A program made the position numbers and the translations under genes. 64,000 bases of DNA from Neopestalotiopsis rosae. Taxonomy: Eukaryota > Ascomycota > Sordariomycetes > Amphisphaeriales > Sporocadaceae. The notes under the pieces were generated by a model. That model made no database searches. It saw nothing but the letters and a program-made list of their open reading frames with translations, and had not been told where the DNA came from. Within the stretch, counting starts at the first letter, position 1. Each line of letters starts with the position of its first letter. Shown here piece by piece: positions 1 to 9,643 of this stretch. The DNA lies in NCBI GenBank assembly GCA_023078685.1, contig JALGAS010000009.1:1178001-1242000 (forward strand). Reading direction: 5' to 3'.

Positions 1-1060
1 AAGTCAAGTACGATTCTGTACCTATCCTTATCTTAAGTGCAGTCGCTCTGTGCTCTTTGAATCTTATGTCTCTGCTGAGAATATCGCCGAGACAGGAGTG
101 TTTGGGTCGAGGACTGCAAGCACGCGAAAAGTTGATAAGCGAGGACGGGAACGAGACTGGCTCATGGATGGATGGATGGATGGACTTGCAGAAGCGATAT
201 TGAAGCTGATTTTTCGGCTCCTCCTCCGTCAGCGTCTTTCCTGGTTGGCAACTGCGTTTATTGGGTCCATCTGGGTCCCCAGAGTGCACTGAAGACCCGC
301 TGATCCACGGCAGTCAAACGCTGTTTAATGCTCCGTTTTGCGCGGGTTCCACAAAGGCTTCAACTGTCGTTACTGTCGCTAGGGCGCGTGCCTACAAACT
401 TACAGCTGTCATCCACGCGGAATCTCCACTAAACAACTCATCTTCTGCAATACAGGGTATTACAGGCACCTAAAGTCCTAATACTGTACCGGACATTGAA
501 CCATACTCCGGTGGGTACTCTGCACTTGCATCGAGCATGCATCACCTGGTGTGCCATCATAATACATACATCTACTACATGTGCACACAAAGCTCGCACC
601 CTGGCCGAATATTGCATGGAAATGACCCGCAATCTAATACAAATTCCACAGTAAGACCATGCTCAGCTGCATTTTCTGAGCGTTATTCTCCTCTATCTGC
701 TTGAAACAGCGTTCGTACCTGCTTATGATCCTACTTCCCAGGCTGCTATCTGTAAATGAACACTTACACAATCGGATGACTTCAGCAACACGATTGACAT
801 GTCACCTATTCAAACAATATCCTTTGTTCTACACCAAAATTTCTACTCTAATTTGAGATACATATCACATTCTGACTAGTCATTTATTATCGAGATTTGT
901 TTTAATGTTGTATAATCGACGACCATATAATTTGGATGACACTATGTAAATAGTCCGTTGTCCTTCACTTGTACAGAGCTCAGTGACAAGAAATCGAATT
1001 TTGATAACCGCCCATTTCTCGTCTCAGTCTTTCTCGAGGAAGCAGAAGATGCTTCTCTTG
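1..1060. other. Gene-free left end
   Basis: No coding region is supported. Open frames are under 85 codons and show no family motif. The only structured element is an ATGG microsatellite at 164-183. The 3' part (about 890-1060) is AT-rich and probably contains the 3' UTR of the hydrolase gene that ends at 1061 on the minus strand. Confidence 0.6.
164..183. repeat. (ATGG)5 microsatellite
   Basis: Five perfect tandem ATGG units lie in non-coding sequence. No function is suggested. Confidence 0.9.
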
Positions 1061-2016
1061 TCAGGTTGAATGAAGAAACTCGTCGAGCACCCTGTTGAAG
1101 GCTTCGGGAAACTCCCAAAACGTAAAGTGGCCGCCCTCGTCCTTGCCAAACAGGTGAAGCCTGGAGCCCGGGATCTGCGTGTGCATCCAGCGCGAGGTGT
1201 CCTGCTGGAGGACGCTCGCCTCGCCGCCAATGACGAGGGTGGGCACGCTGCCGAGCTGCGGGAGCACCTCTCGCCAGTCCCACGACACCGAGTCCCGGAA
1301 CAGCGCGAGCGCGGCGGCGCTGGGCATCTTGGATATCTGCGCCCACACCCACGCAAAGTCCTCCTCGCTGGTCTGGTCGGTGAACATGCCCCGGATCACG
1401 CCCGGCATGACCACGTCAAAGGCGTTTGATATCTCGTCTAGCTGTGCCGGGGTAAAGATGCCGCCAAAGTTCTTGGCTTCTGTCTCGGTCCAGGACGGGT
1501 TGATTAGCATGCAGGGCGACCCGTCGACGGACACGAAACGGCTGATGCGTTGCCTGGACTCGGGGTGGAACTTCCATAGGGCCCAGGTGATCTGGCTGCC
1601 CATGGAGTGGCCAATGATGGTGATGTCGTTGAGATTGAGCTCATGGATGAGAGCATTAAGGTCGTTCGCAAGGTTTGGTACTATAGTGAAAGGATTCGAT
1701 TAGAATTCCAATTCAGTATCGGATACGATTTCATCATATATCCACGACGGTACTGAAAGATATATCTTTCACACACAGTACCAAGAGCCCACTTACCGGT
1801 GTAGCCAGAGTCAGGCTTATCCGACTCGCCATGTCCACGATAATCATAAGTCGTGATTCGAAAGTCCTTTTCAAAGTATTCGACCTGCTTGCTCCATTGA
1901 GCCGCTGTTTGTCGCCAACCATTCAGGAATAAGAGGTTTGGCTTTCCAAGTTCACCGCTTTGGGTGTAACTGAGGCGAACACCATCCTTCATTTTCAAGA
2001 ATTGCGGGTTAAACAT
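1061..2016 (-). CDS. Alpha/beta-hydrolase fold protein
   Basis: Two exons, 2016-1797 and 1680-1061, joined over an intron at 1796-1681 (GTAAGT...TATAG). The product is 279 aa. The joined reading is continuous: GYT from exon 1 runs into VPNLANDLNAL. The start is the ATG of MFNPQFLKMKDG. Features seen: the oxyanion-type strand and loop NLLFLNGW (residues 27-34), the RGHGESDKP loop after strand 4, the nucleophile elbow GHSMGS with Ser99, and a C-terminal GGHFTFWEF with the probable catalytic His258. The acid residue cannot be placed with certainty; the usual post-strand-7 position reads GGEASVLQQD. There is no signal peptide, so it is probably cytosolic. Length fits small hydrolases of the haloperoxidase/epoxide-hydrolase type. 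The substrate is unknown. It is the leftmost gene of an accessory block with a methyltransferase, a LanC-like gene and a P450. Confidence 0.85.
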
Positions 2017-2918
2017 TTTGCTGAATATTGCGACTTAGGGATGGGTACGAAATGAATTACTCGAAACTATGTTCTTGATAATATAAATTATTTATTGTAT
2101 GATCATGGCATTTGTCGGGGTACTTTATATATTTGAGTTGCAAGAGGATGCGGACAGTAGTACTTGAACAACTGCCGCGTGCCACAGCTTCCCTGGTGGA
2201 TTTTGGTATTGCTATCTTTACTACTTGCTCCATCCTCTATCAAGACTGTGAAAGTTGATATTGTCGATATACAATCAAGCTGCTTGTACAAGTGCGCGCT
2301 TCTGCATAAAGGAGTCGTCGAGATGTAGCGTCGGGGCAAACCGCACAATTCGGACAAGTTAAGCCAGTGGCCCCACGATGGCAGCGGAGGAACTCTTTCC
2401 ATATACATGACTCGGATTACTAAAGCAAGTGTGCAAAGCCTCGGGGTACGGGCCATTGTCAACCAACCACGTCAAAATTATCGAGCATTTGATCTTATTA
2501 CAGTCTTTGATGACTGTGGCATCAAGAAACGGACACTGAATTGCAGCGTCTGAGCATGTGATTTATAAGTATCAGTGATTCGGTATAATTCATGCACGCA
2601 GAATTCGTCAATGTCAAAATTGATTCCAGGCTAGCTAGCCATGAACAGCGAGCACTTCATTATCCCCAGTCATGGCACAACCATACAGAGAAAGCTAAGA
2701 AATTTAAGAATAGGATCATTAAGTGAGAGACTAAGCAGTGTGTAGTCTTTGAACCAAATTTAGTAATCTGAAAAAAGAAGAAGGAAAAAAAAGAGGAAGA
2801 AGAAGAAAAAGACGGAAACTCTCATCCTGCAGTTTGGATCAAAAGGTTTTGACAAAATGGATCGTATAGTTGGCGCGCAACTTAGCCAAAGAGAGACAAT
2901 TTTTACTGCCGAATTGTT
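2017..2918. other. Intergenic, hydrolase to methyltransferase
   Basis: Both flanking genes are on the minus strand, so this holds the hydrolase promoter and the methyltransferase 3' end. A 117-codon ATG frame (2456-2103, minus) has no recognisable domain and is not called. A purine-only A/G tract sits near 2772-2815. AT content is higher than in the flanking genes. Confidence 0.5.
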
Positions 2919-3704
2919 CTACTCGGCCTTCTTCCTCGCCTTGGCTGCAATCATGGGCGGGTTATCGAGAAACATCTTCCAAAACTCCGGGTCATCTCGC
3001 GCCAGGGGCATCTCCTCGGCCGGCACCAGCTGCACGTCTTCCAAGCCGTACTTTTCGTGGTACTTTGTCGAGCCGCCGTACGAGCTCTCGACGAGCTTGG
3101 CATCAAAGTTGATGGGCTCGGGCCCCGTGCGCATGTAGAAGCGCAGGCTCACGCCGCTGGGGATGTCGGTAATGTTGGTGTACCATATGCCGTACTTGTC
3201 CGTCTTGCTCAGCGCGTCGGACCGCGGGTCCCCGCTCCGGATTCCGACGAACCGTCCTCCGGGCCGCAGGCGCGCCGCAATGTTTTGCCACATGCCGTCC
3301 AGCGCCTCGTCGCTCTCGGCGTGGTCAAAGAGCCAGTTGGCCATGACGACGTCGTACCGCGCGAGCAGGCCCAGGTGGTCCCCCAGCGGCTTGGACGCGT
3401 CGGCCTCGAACCACCGGATCTGGTTCTCGTCGCGGCCCTGCTCCTTTTCCACTTCCCTGCCGACGTTGAGCATCTCGGCCGATATGTCGACCACGTCGAC
3501 GGAACGGGCCCCGGCCTCCACGGCTTGGCGGGCCCGCAGCCCCGTGCCTCCCCCGAGGTCTAGGACGGTCTGTCCGGTCGCATCGCCGAGTGCGGCGGCG
3601 AAGAGCTGGATCTCCAGCTGCCCGTATGGAAGCAAGGGGTAGTCATCATTATATCCCCTGGCTTGGGCGTTGTACTCTTCCTTCACAGTATCAAAGGAAG
3701 CCAT
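2919..3704 (-). CDS. Class I SAM-dependent methyltransferase
   Basis: Single exon, 261 aa, starting MASFDTVKEEYNAQARGYND. The N-terminal YNAQA..YNDDYPLLPYGQLE segment is typical of fungal small-molecule methyltransferases found in secondary-metabolite clusters. Motif I is VLDLGGGTG (about residues 47-55), followed by an acidic strand-2 end (VDVVDIS), WFEADAS (motif II region) and a post-motif III RLRPGGRFVGIR. These show Rossmann-type SAM binding. The acceptor cannot be read from sequence; O-, N- or C-methylation of a small metabolite is possible. No membrane segment or signal peptide. It is strongly GC-rich at third positions, like the LanC-like gene nearby. Both sit between a hydrolase and a P450, which suggests a tailoring role, but no scaffold-forming enzyme is present. 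Confidence 0.9.
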   Translation of the reverse strand: MASFDTVKEEYNAQARGYNDDYPLLPYGQLEIQLFAAALGDATGQTVLDLGGGTGLRARQAVEAGARSVDVVDISAEMLNVGREVEKEQGRDENQIRWFEADASKPLGDHLGLLARYDVVMANWLFDHAESDEALDGMWQNIAARLRPGGRFVGIRSGDPRSDALSKTDKYGIWYTNITDIPSGVSLRFYMRTGPEPINFDAKLVESSYGGSTKYHEKYGLEDVQLVPAEEMPLARDDPEFWKMFLDNPPMIAAKARKKAE

Positions 3705-4383
3705 GCCTCGTTCTTGGGTATAAGATCAGTCACGGGAGAATTGTAACAAGTTCCAATTATAATGGAAATCACGACAAATAAAGTTTTGGTCAATTATCCG
3801 GGTGAATCTTCTGTGTACAATATTCTTTTCAAATGGTAATATTTCCCCGCCTTTCGGTGATAGTCCACTGTTCTCGCCGACCTGCCGTGTCACCTCGTGT
3901 ATATTCATGCATAGAAGTGGGCTATCGTTTGCCGAAGCCAGGATGTGAGAGATATTGAGCATGAACGACTGTATATTGAGGCCCTGAGACTATCATAAAT
4001 TGTCAGTATGTGTACTTTGGCATGAAATGCAAAGTTCACCATCGTCTTCCGATTAGAATACAATCTGGAGACAGTTGACCACTTGAGAATGCCACGGGAG
4101 GCAAGAGAGACGTTGACGAGAAATGCATATAGGGCTGATAGTACTGAAAGTTTGAGTTGGATATCGTGTCAAATTCGATGCCAAGATATTTTGAACAGTA
4201 GTTCCAAAGGGACATATACATGTCCCTACTTGGAGTTGATAAATCACGCCCTCTTTTCTCCTAGTCCAATATTCGCTAAAGCTCGAGTATACTTATGTGC
4301 GTCTCTATAAGGATGTGCAGAGGGATGAAGATACACTCTAGTGTTCTCGAGACGTACCAAGTGGTTTGATACGGTTCGGCCCG
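3705..4383. other. Intergenic with short open frames
   Basis: Contains the methyltransferase promoter and, if the next model is right, the 3' end of a small minus-strand gene. A 78-codon ATG frame (3962-3726, minus) and a frame around 4220-4040 show no known motif. No RNA gene seen. Confidence 0.4.
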
Positions 4384-4799
4384 TTACTTCGACGTATAGA
4401 AACAGATCAAACTAGCACTTACTATCAGCAGATGGAATGGCCATTTCATGCATCACCTTTGAGTAACTAGACACGATCGAATCACTTACCTGGGCCGTCC
4501 AAAGAAGGCTGCAACCATTTCCGGGACCAGTTCGTAGCCAAGAATACTGCATTCACTTGATTTCTTGTCACCAAGACTACGGATCAGAAGCCGAAAGTCT
4601 TGATAGTTCAATGATGCATAGATGACGGAAACTACGACATGTGGTTGGTCCAAACTTAATTCCCCGCGTTTCGGTCTCCGTGGGATTCGTGCATACGACT
4701 GAGACCTAAGAGGCTATTATGTAGGGTGGCTCGTGTGGTATGAGCAGATACCTGTGCTACATAATGCTCATCGTCGAATCCAAAAAATGGCGCCGTCAT
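4384..4799 (-). CDS. Putative small spliced gene, unknown function
   Basis: No single long frame exists here, but a coherent model can be assembled. Exon 1 is 4799-4752, starting MTAPFFGFDDEHYVAQ. Exon 2 is 4698-4490, 69 open codons plus 2 nt, including VVVSVIYASLNYQDF and ILGYELVPEMVAAFFGRP. Exon 3 is 4411-4384, ending at TAA. Introns are 53 nt (GTATCT...TCTCAG) and 78 nt (GTAAGT...TGCTAG, with a CTGAT branch-like site 13 nt upstream); both keep frame. The product would be 94 aa with no signal peptide or membrane segment. I do not recognise the family. The middle exon has the composition of a real globular protein. The start lies 83 nt from the divergent LanC-like start, so they may share a promoter. 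It could instead be the decayed remnant of a longer gene: other open frames continue to about 4250. Confidence 0.35.
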
Positions 4800-4882
4800 T
4801 TCAAAGTCAACAGTTTATTCTGTCACGACGTCGATGGACATGTAGATATGATTTCTTCCGTGTATGATATACTGAAGTGATA

Positions 4883-6106
4883 ATGGCGCACCACACAACC
4901 CATCACCATCGATACTTTGCAAATCCAGAGGAGCCACTTACAAGTTTCGAGGAGCGCAAGGAGTTGCTGGCCAGCCTGGACCGCATCAACATCTTCAACC
5001 CGCCAGTGCACACGTGTTCCACCGGCTGGGAATTCCGCGGTCTCTATACTGGCCCAACCTCCATCGCGTATTTATTCTACAGGCTGTCATGCCTTTACCC
5101 GCGTCTCGAGTTCAGGAACCAGCCGCTGCGGGACTGGGCGAAGGAGTATCTCGACCTGGGCAGCCGCGTCGACCACAAGGCCCCCACGCCGAGCCACTGC
5201 GGCGTGTCCAGCGAGCGCCTCGCCCGCCTGGCCCTCGAGGCCGCCCTGGAGCAGGACGCCGCCTTGGCCGAGGAGCTTTGCGCCTACGAGCCCGTCGTCA
5301 ACGCGGCCCGGGACGACGGGTCCAACGAGTGGCTGTACGGGCGCGCGGGCTGGCTTTACCTGCTGCGCCTGTGCCGCTGGGCGTTTCGGGCCCAGCCCGA
5401 CGATGACTCGGCCCGGACGGAGAGGTTGGCGGCGTTGGCAGCCCTGCTGAACCGCACCATTGACAAGACGGTCGCCCGCATCCTGCGCGTCCCCCAGCCC
5501 TGGACCTGGCACGGCTCGCAGTACCTGGGCGCGGCGCACGGGACGCTGTCCGTCGTCACGCAGGTCGTCCTGTCGCGCCCCGCGACGGCGCCGCAGCTGC
5601 AGCTCCTGCTGTCGCGGGTCCTTGACCGCCAGCTCGACAGCGGCAACCTGCCCTCGTCGGTGCCCGGCAGCGGACACGACCGCCTGGTGCAGTTCTGCCA
5701 CGGGGGACCCGGGTTCGTGCTGTCGCTGCGCTCCCTCCTGCCCTACTTCTCCTCCTCATCTTCTGGGACCGGCGGCGGCGGCGGTACCATCCTCGGCGAC
5801 AGGATGCGCGCCGCCGTGGCCCGCGCCCAGTTCGACATTCGCGAACGTGGGGTCCTGCGCAAGGAGCCCTGCCTCTGCCACGGCGTCGCCGGCAACGCGC
5901 TGGCCCTCGACGGCGACGACGACTTTCGCGTCTTCTTGTCGTGCATGGCGACCACGTCGATGAAGAAGCTGGGCTGGATGAAGGAGAAAAAGACGCGCAA
6001 CGAGGAGTCTGCCAGTTTGTTCACGGGCGAAGCTGGACGCGCCTGGGTTTGGGCAGTGGCCGACAAGAAGTTGCCTAGGACTTGTATTGGATATAATGAT
6101 TTATGA
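4883..6106 (+). CDS. LanC-like (lanthionine synthetase C-like) protein
   Basis: Single exon, 407 aa, from the first in-frame ATG (MAHHTTHHHRYF). The repeated alpha/alpha-toroid signatures of the LanC family are visible in order: FRGLYTGPTSIAYLF near residue 50, YGRAGWLYLLR near 150, GAAHG at 216-220, QFCHGGPGF with Cys272-His273, LCHGVAGNALAL with Cys332-His333, and SLFTGEAGRAW near 380. Cys272, Cys332 and His333 correspond to the zinc ligands of LanC/LANCL proteins (Cys276, Cys322, His323 in human LANCL1, from memory), so zinc binding looks intact. Length matches eukaryotic LANCL (about 400 aa). Known members activate a Cys or glutathione thiol for addition to dehydroamino acids. Whether this one acts on a peptide, on glutathione adducts or otherwise is unknown. 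There is a Gly/Ser insertion near residues 290-305. Neighbours are a methyltransferase, a small unknown gene and a P450. Confidence 0.9.
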   Translation: MAHHTTHHHRYFANPEEPLTSFEERKELLASLDRINIFNPPVHTCSTGWEFRGLYTGPTSIAYLFYRLSCLYPRLEFRNQPLRDWAKEYLDLGSRVDHKAPTPSHCGVSSERLARLALEAALEQDAALAEELCAYEPVVNAARDDGSNEWLYGRAGWLYLLRLCRWAFRAQPDDDSARTERLAALAALLNRTIDKTVARILRVPQPWTWHGSQYLGAAHGTLSVVTQVVLSRPATAPQLQLLLSRVLDRQLDSGNLPSSVPGSGHDRLVQFCHGGPGFVLSLRSLLPYFSSSSSGTGGGGGTILGDRMRAAVARAQFDIRERGVLRKEPCLCHGVAGNALALDGDDDFRVFLSCMATTSMKKLGWMKEKKTRNEESASLFTGEAGRAWVWAVADKKLPRTCIGYNDL

Positions 6107-6310
6107 CACACGAGAGTCTCCATATTCGTGGGTATTCTTTTCCGAGTCCATGATTATAATTTTCTGTTGGACAAGTGAGCTTTGCTTAATTAATATCAGT
6201 GGGCATCTGGCAATTTGGCTGTATATAATTTCTTCTTGAATATAAATATGGAAAGCTGCTATGAACCAACTTTACACAATAGGTGCTATAATCACCCAAA
6301 GAGAACTCAT

Positions 6311-8322
6311 TTATTGCCTGACCCGAATGTGAATGGGCATTCCGTCTTTTGGATGCACCGTCCCAGTGCCAATACGGTAGAGTCTTTCGCCCTTCACCAT
6401 GGGTTGCGGGCCAGTGTTTCCCCTGCCAGAATGTCACGTTAGACTATCATGTCAAGGTTAATGAGGAAAAGGGCTGACTCACTTCTTTGCATCCCACTTG
6501 TCCCACGCTTCTTGGACATCAAATTTTCGGGCCATCAGCACCGCGACCAGGCGCAGCTCTACGAGCGCCAGCTCCAGTCCAATGCAGTTTCTGGGCCCCA
6601 TGGAGAAAGGTCTCCAGGAGTCCTTGGGAGGGTAGAGGGGGTCACCCTCGGTGACAAGCCATCGTTCTGGGAAGAATTCGCTACCCTTGACCCAAAGATC
6701 GGCCCGAGACTGGATCGCTGGTACTCCGTCCCAAAGCGCAAACCCATCAGTGGGATACTTGAAGGGGGACCCGGGCGCAGTGAGAAAAAAGTCTGGACTT
6801 CCATCGCGCAGTGTTGCAGCTAGTGGGTACAACCGCAGCGTCTCCTTTATCACAGCCAAGGTATACGGAAGTGCGTACAACAGATGCGGCGACTTGAGAA
6901 TAACCTCGTGCGCTTGGTCAGCGTCGGGTCCAAGCACGGCAGTGTGCTCGGCGCGGAGCTTCTCGAGACAGCTGGGGTTGTCCTGCAGACTCTTGAACAT
7001 CCAGCAGAGTGTCGTGGCTGTCGTGTCGTGACCGGCAAAGAGGAAAGCCTTGAGATTGGCAAGCAAAACATCGATAAACTCCTCGTCGGGTTCAGCCCTG
7101 CTCTTGGAGTCGGCTTCCACATTGAACTGTTTAAGCGCCAAGTCGACAATGGTCTTTTTTCCAACGGTCTGAACCTCTGACTGAATACTTTTCCTAATGT
7201 TTGGCACGAAAAAGTCTCGCATGACCTTGTTGTTAGCGGCCATGGAAAAGGATCCGAATGGGTTGAACGAATGGAGAAAGCCGCGAGCAGGATTCGCCAT
7301 TCGACCCATTTGCTCCAATTGATCCAGCAGTGCCGTCTTTAGGGGTGTATCTCTACCCAAGGTTTGCTGGTGAAGCCGTGTATCGAGGGAAGCACGAATG
7401 ATGATGTCAAATGTCAGATTTGTCGTCTTTTCCTCGAGTTGGAATACCTCGCCCCATGCCCCGTCTTTCCCAGCAAGCTTCTTGAGGCCTTCCATGAAGA
7501 CCAGCATCTCCTCAACAAGCTCGGGCAGGAGGGCTGTAATATTACGAGGACTGAAACCCTACCAGGCAGTCAGTAAAAGTGGAACAAGGGACCAAACGAC
7601 GCGCATGTTGTGATCTTACAGGATTAAGTCTTGAGCGCCAATGTTTCCATTCTTCTCCCTCCACCGAAACAATGTCCTTGTTTCCAGTAAGTGGAGTCAG
7701 GTAGTCGATGGACGTCCTGGACTTGGGCATACTCTTGAGCTGCGTATACTGCGCCGAGACGGCTGGATGAGTGGTCATGAGCATGGGATTATGAATAAGC
7801 GGCCACAAGTCTAGATAAATGACGGGCGGGATCGTCTCCTCGCCCGGGAAGAAGCGTTCCAGGTTGTCCATGAACCAGGACTGCATGTTATAAATATTTG
7901 CATCCTCGGGATGATCTTTGCGAAACTCCCCCATAAAGATCAAATGGCCGAATATCCATGAATGAGGCAAGGTTGGCGCGCCTTTTGCCTGCATGTCGCG
8001 GACCGTCTTTCGAAGCTTATACCCATGATGTAACCAGCGCGCAGTTCCCTGGGCAAAGTAGGCCAAGGCAAAACCCACAGCAGCGAGCCATAGGCGCGAC
8101 ACTATGAGATGCAAAAGTCAGTCATCCTTCTTCTTTTTCACCTTGATAGTATTGTGATAATTCAATATGTGGTTTAAGCTTTTGCCACTCGTCACCACTG
8201 CGAAGTCCTTGCCAGAATACAGCGAGACGAATATACTCTGTAGGTACTAGGAACCGCTACAGGTGGTGGTCGCGAGGAACGCCACCGAAAAAGGGACGAT
8301 ACTTACAGTCAAAGGCAACCAT
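6311..8322 (-). CDS. Cytochrome P450 monooxygenase (four exons)
   Basis: Exons are 8322-8307 (16 nt), 8101-7620, 7558-6483 and 6422-6311. Introns are 8306-8102, 7619-7559 and 6482-6423, with GTAAGT, GTAAGA and GTGAGT donors. The product is 561 aa. The tiny first exon supplies ATG and MVAFD; exon 2 continues LSRLWLAAVGFALAYFA, the ER membrane anchor. The exon 2/3 junction restores LNPGFSPRN, a conserved P450 segment. Later motifs are the I-helix AGHDTTATT, the ExxR helix as KETLRL, PERW, and the heme loop FSMGPRNCIG with axial Cys491. The last exon supplies the usual C-terminal sheet (GERLYRIGTGTVHP...GMPIHIRV). Stopping at the TGA inside the intron-3 donor would lose this end. The layout resembles fungal secondary-metabolism and CYP4/52-clan P450s; substrate unknown. 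ER-bound; needs a P450 reductase. Confidence 0.93.
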
Positions 8323-9643
8323 TATGCAATCGATTTGGCACAAGAGTATGTCCGTCGAAAAGAACACAAAGGAAAGTAGCGTCACCTGAGGTTGGGACAA
8401 GTGGAATGCTAAATACCACCACTCAGCCCGTAGTGATTTCCTATCAACCTTACAACCTAGGGCCCAGTGTGGGAGCTTTGATTTATTTGGTGTAGCGGGT
8501 ATATCTAATTTTGACGGATAAAAGCATGCATATACCGGATGCTCCGGATAGACGGCTAATTCCGGTGGTGAATGGGAGCATTTGGGGGATATTCTTATAA
8601 CCTATATTTATCCATCTAACCCCTAGCAACTGGGGACCTTCTCTTGTACCGAATATTACTAAATCCCATTAATTTTCCCACACCCAGCGCTATAGCTATC
8701 TCGCTAAAGAAGATATGCTAGATAGTGCTGACAAAGGAGACGAGACGAACTCCGTATAGAAGTCAGGCCATGGATTCCTTCAAACGAATATACTAACCTC
8801 ATTATTACCTAGATTCCGCCACCTTGCTGGGTTGGTTGACAACTAGTGTTTGGCAGGGTTGAGCACAGCGAGAAGAACAAGTACATAAAGACATTTACTC
8901 CTTTCGGCAAAAACGGCGGCCATTACTAATTTTCGGGTCGGTGCGATAATTCGGTGACGACACGTTGACCCCCATATCCATGGCTGTCTCACAAAGAGGG
9001 GCGGCACGACGGCGAGAGAATGGTACTGTAGTACCCAGAGCTGAAGCGAGTCGAATCAGTAAACTTGAGACTGGCCCTTTGCTTTCTTTAGCGAACGAAC
9101 TAAAACTTGGAGCGCTAGATTCAAACATTGGCCTTTGGAGCTCTGTGCGGAAGCTGGAACCGAGGGGAGCGCCTCTGTACTCAAGTACTGTGCCAGCATA
9201 CTACTATAGGTATCGGTTTATACCTACCTCTTTTTAGCTCATGGGCACTTCGTATTGGTCCACCGCTTCCCACATTTCAGTGAGAACATTTGTAAGATCC
9301 CTTTGCGTATCTCGGCTCACATTCACTGGCCAAAGGGTCATCATGAACTGTAGATCGTAGTTTATTCACAAATCGAGGCCTTATTGGCCATTGTCCCGAG
9401 TCTCTTTCTCTCTTTCTCTATGTGCAGTCAAAACGCCATACAACTCCAGATCATGCCAGATACAGTTGGACAGCTCGGGTCCTTTTTTTTCAATTCACCC
9501 ACTTCCGCTTAGAAACCATAAATACCCACGTACACCCAGACACCAGCAGTGAACAAGTAGAGGAAGCCCAAATAGAGGAAGCCCAAATAGAGGAAGCCGA
9601 TCCACAGGTCCAAGAACTGAAGCTCGCCGCCAAGCTTAGGGCT
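8323..9643. other. Intergenic, P450 to tam41
   Basis: Holds the P450 promoter and the tam41 3' region. About 8460-8830 is AT-rich with many TA steps and short self-similar pieces (CTATAGCTATC, GCTAGATAG), which may be an old degraded insertion. A 15-nt triplet repeat lies at 9554-9598. A 90-codon ATG frame at 8965-9237 has no recognisable motif and is not called. Confidence 0.45.
9554..9598. repeat. Three tandem 15-nt units
   Basis: Unit CAAATAGAGGAAGCC; the first copy differs by one base. It lies about 50 nt beyond the tam41 stop, in its likely 3' UTR. Confidence 0.85.

Noticed and set aside
4467..4489. Alternative second intron of the small gene using acceptor CTAG at 4467
   Set aside because: It would be only 23 nt long, too short for a spliceosomal intron; the 78-nt choice has a branch-like site and a normal length.
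5087..5701. 204-codon antisense frame across the LanC-like gene
   Set aside because: GC-rich shadow; the sense strand has clear LanC motifs.
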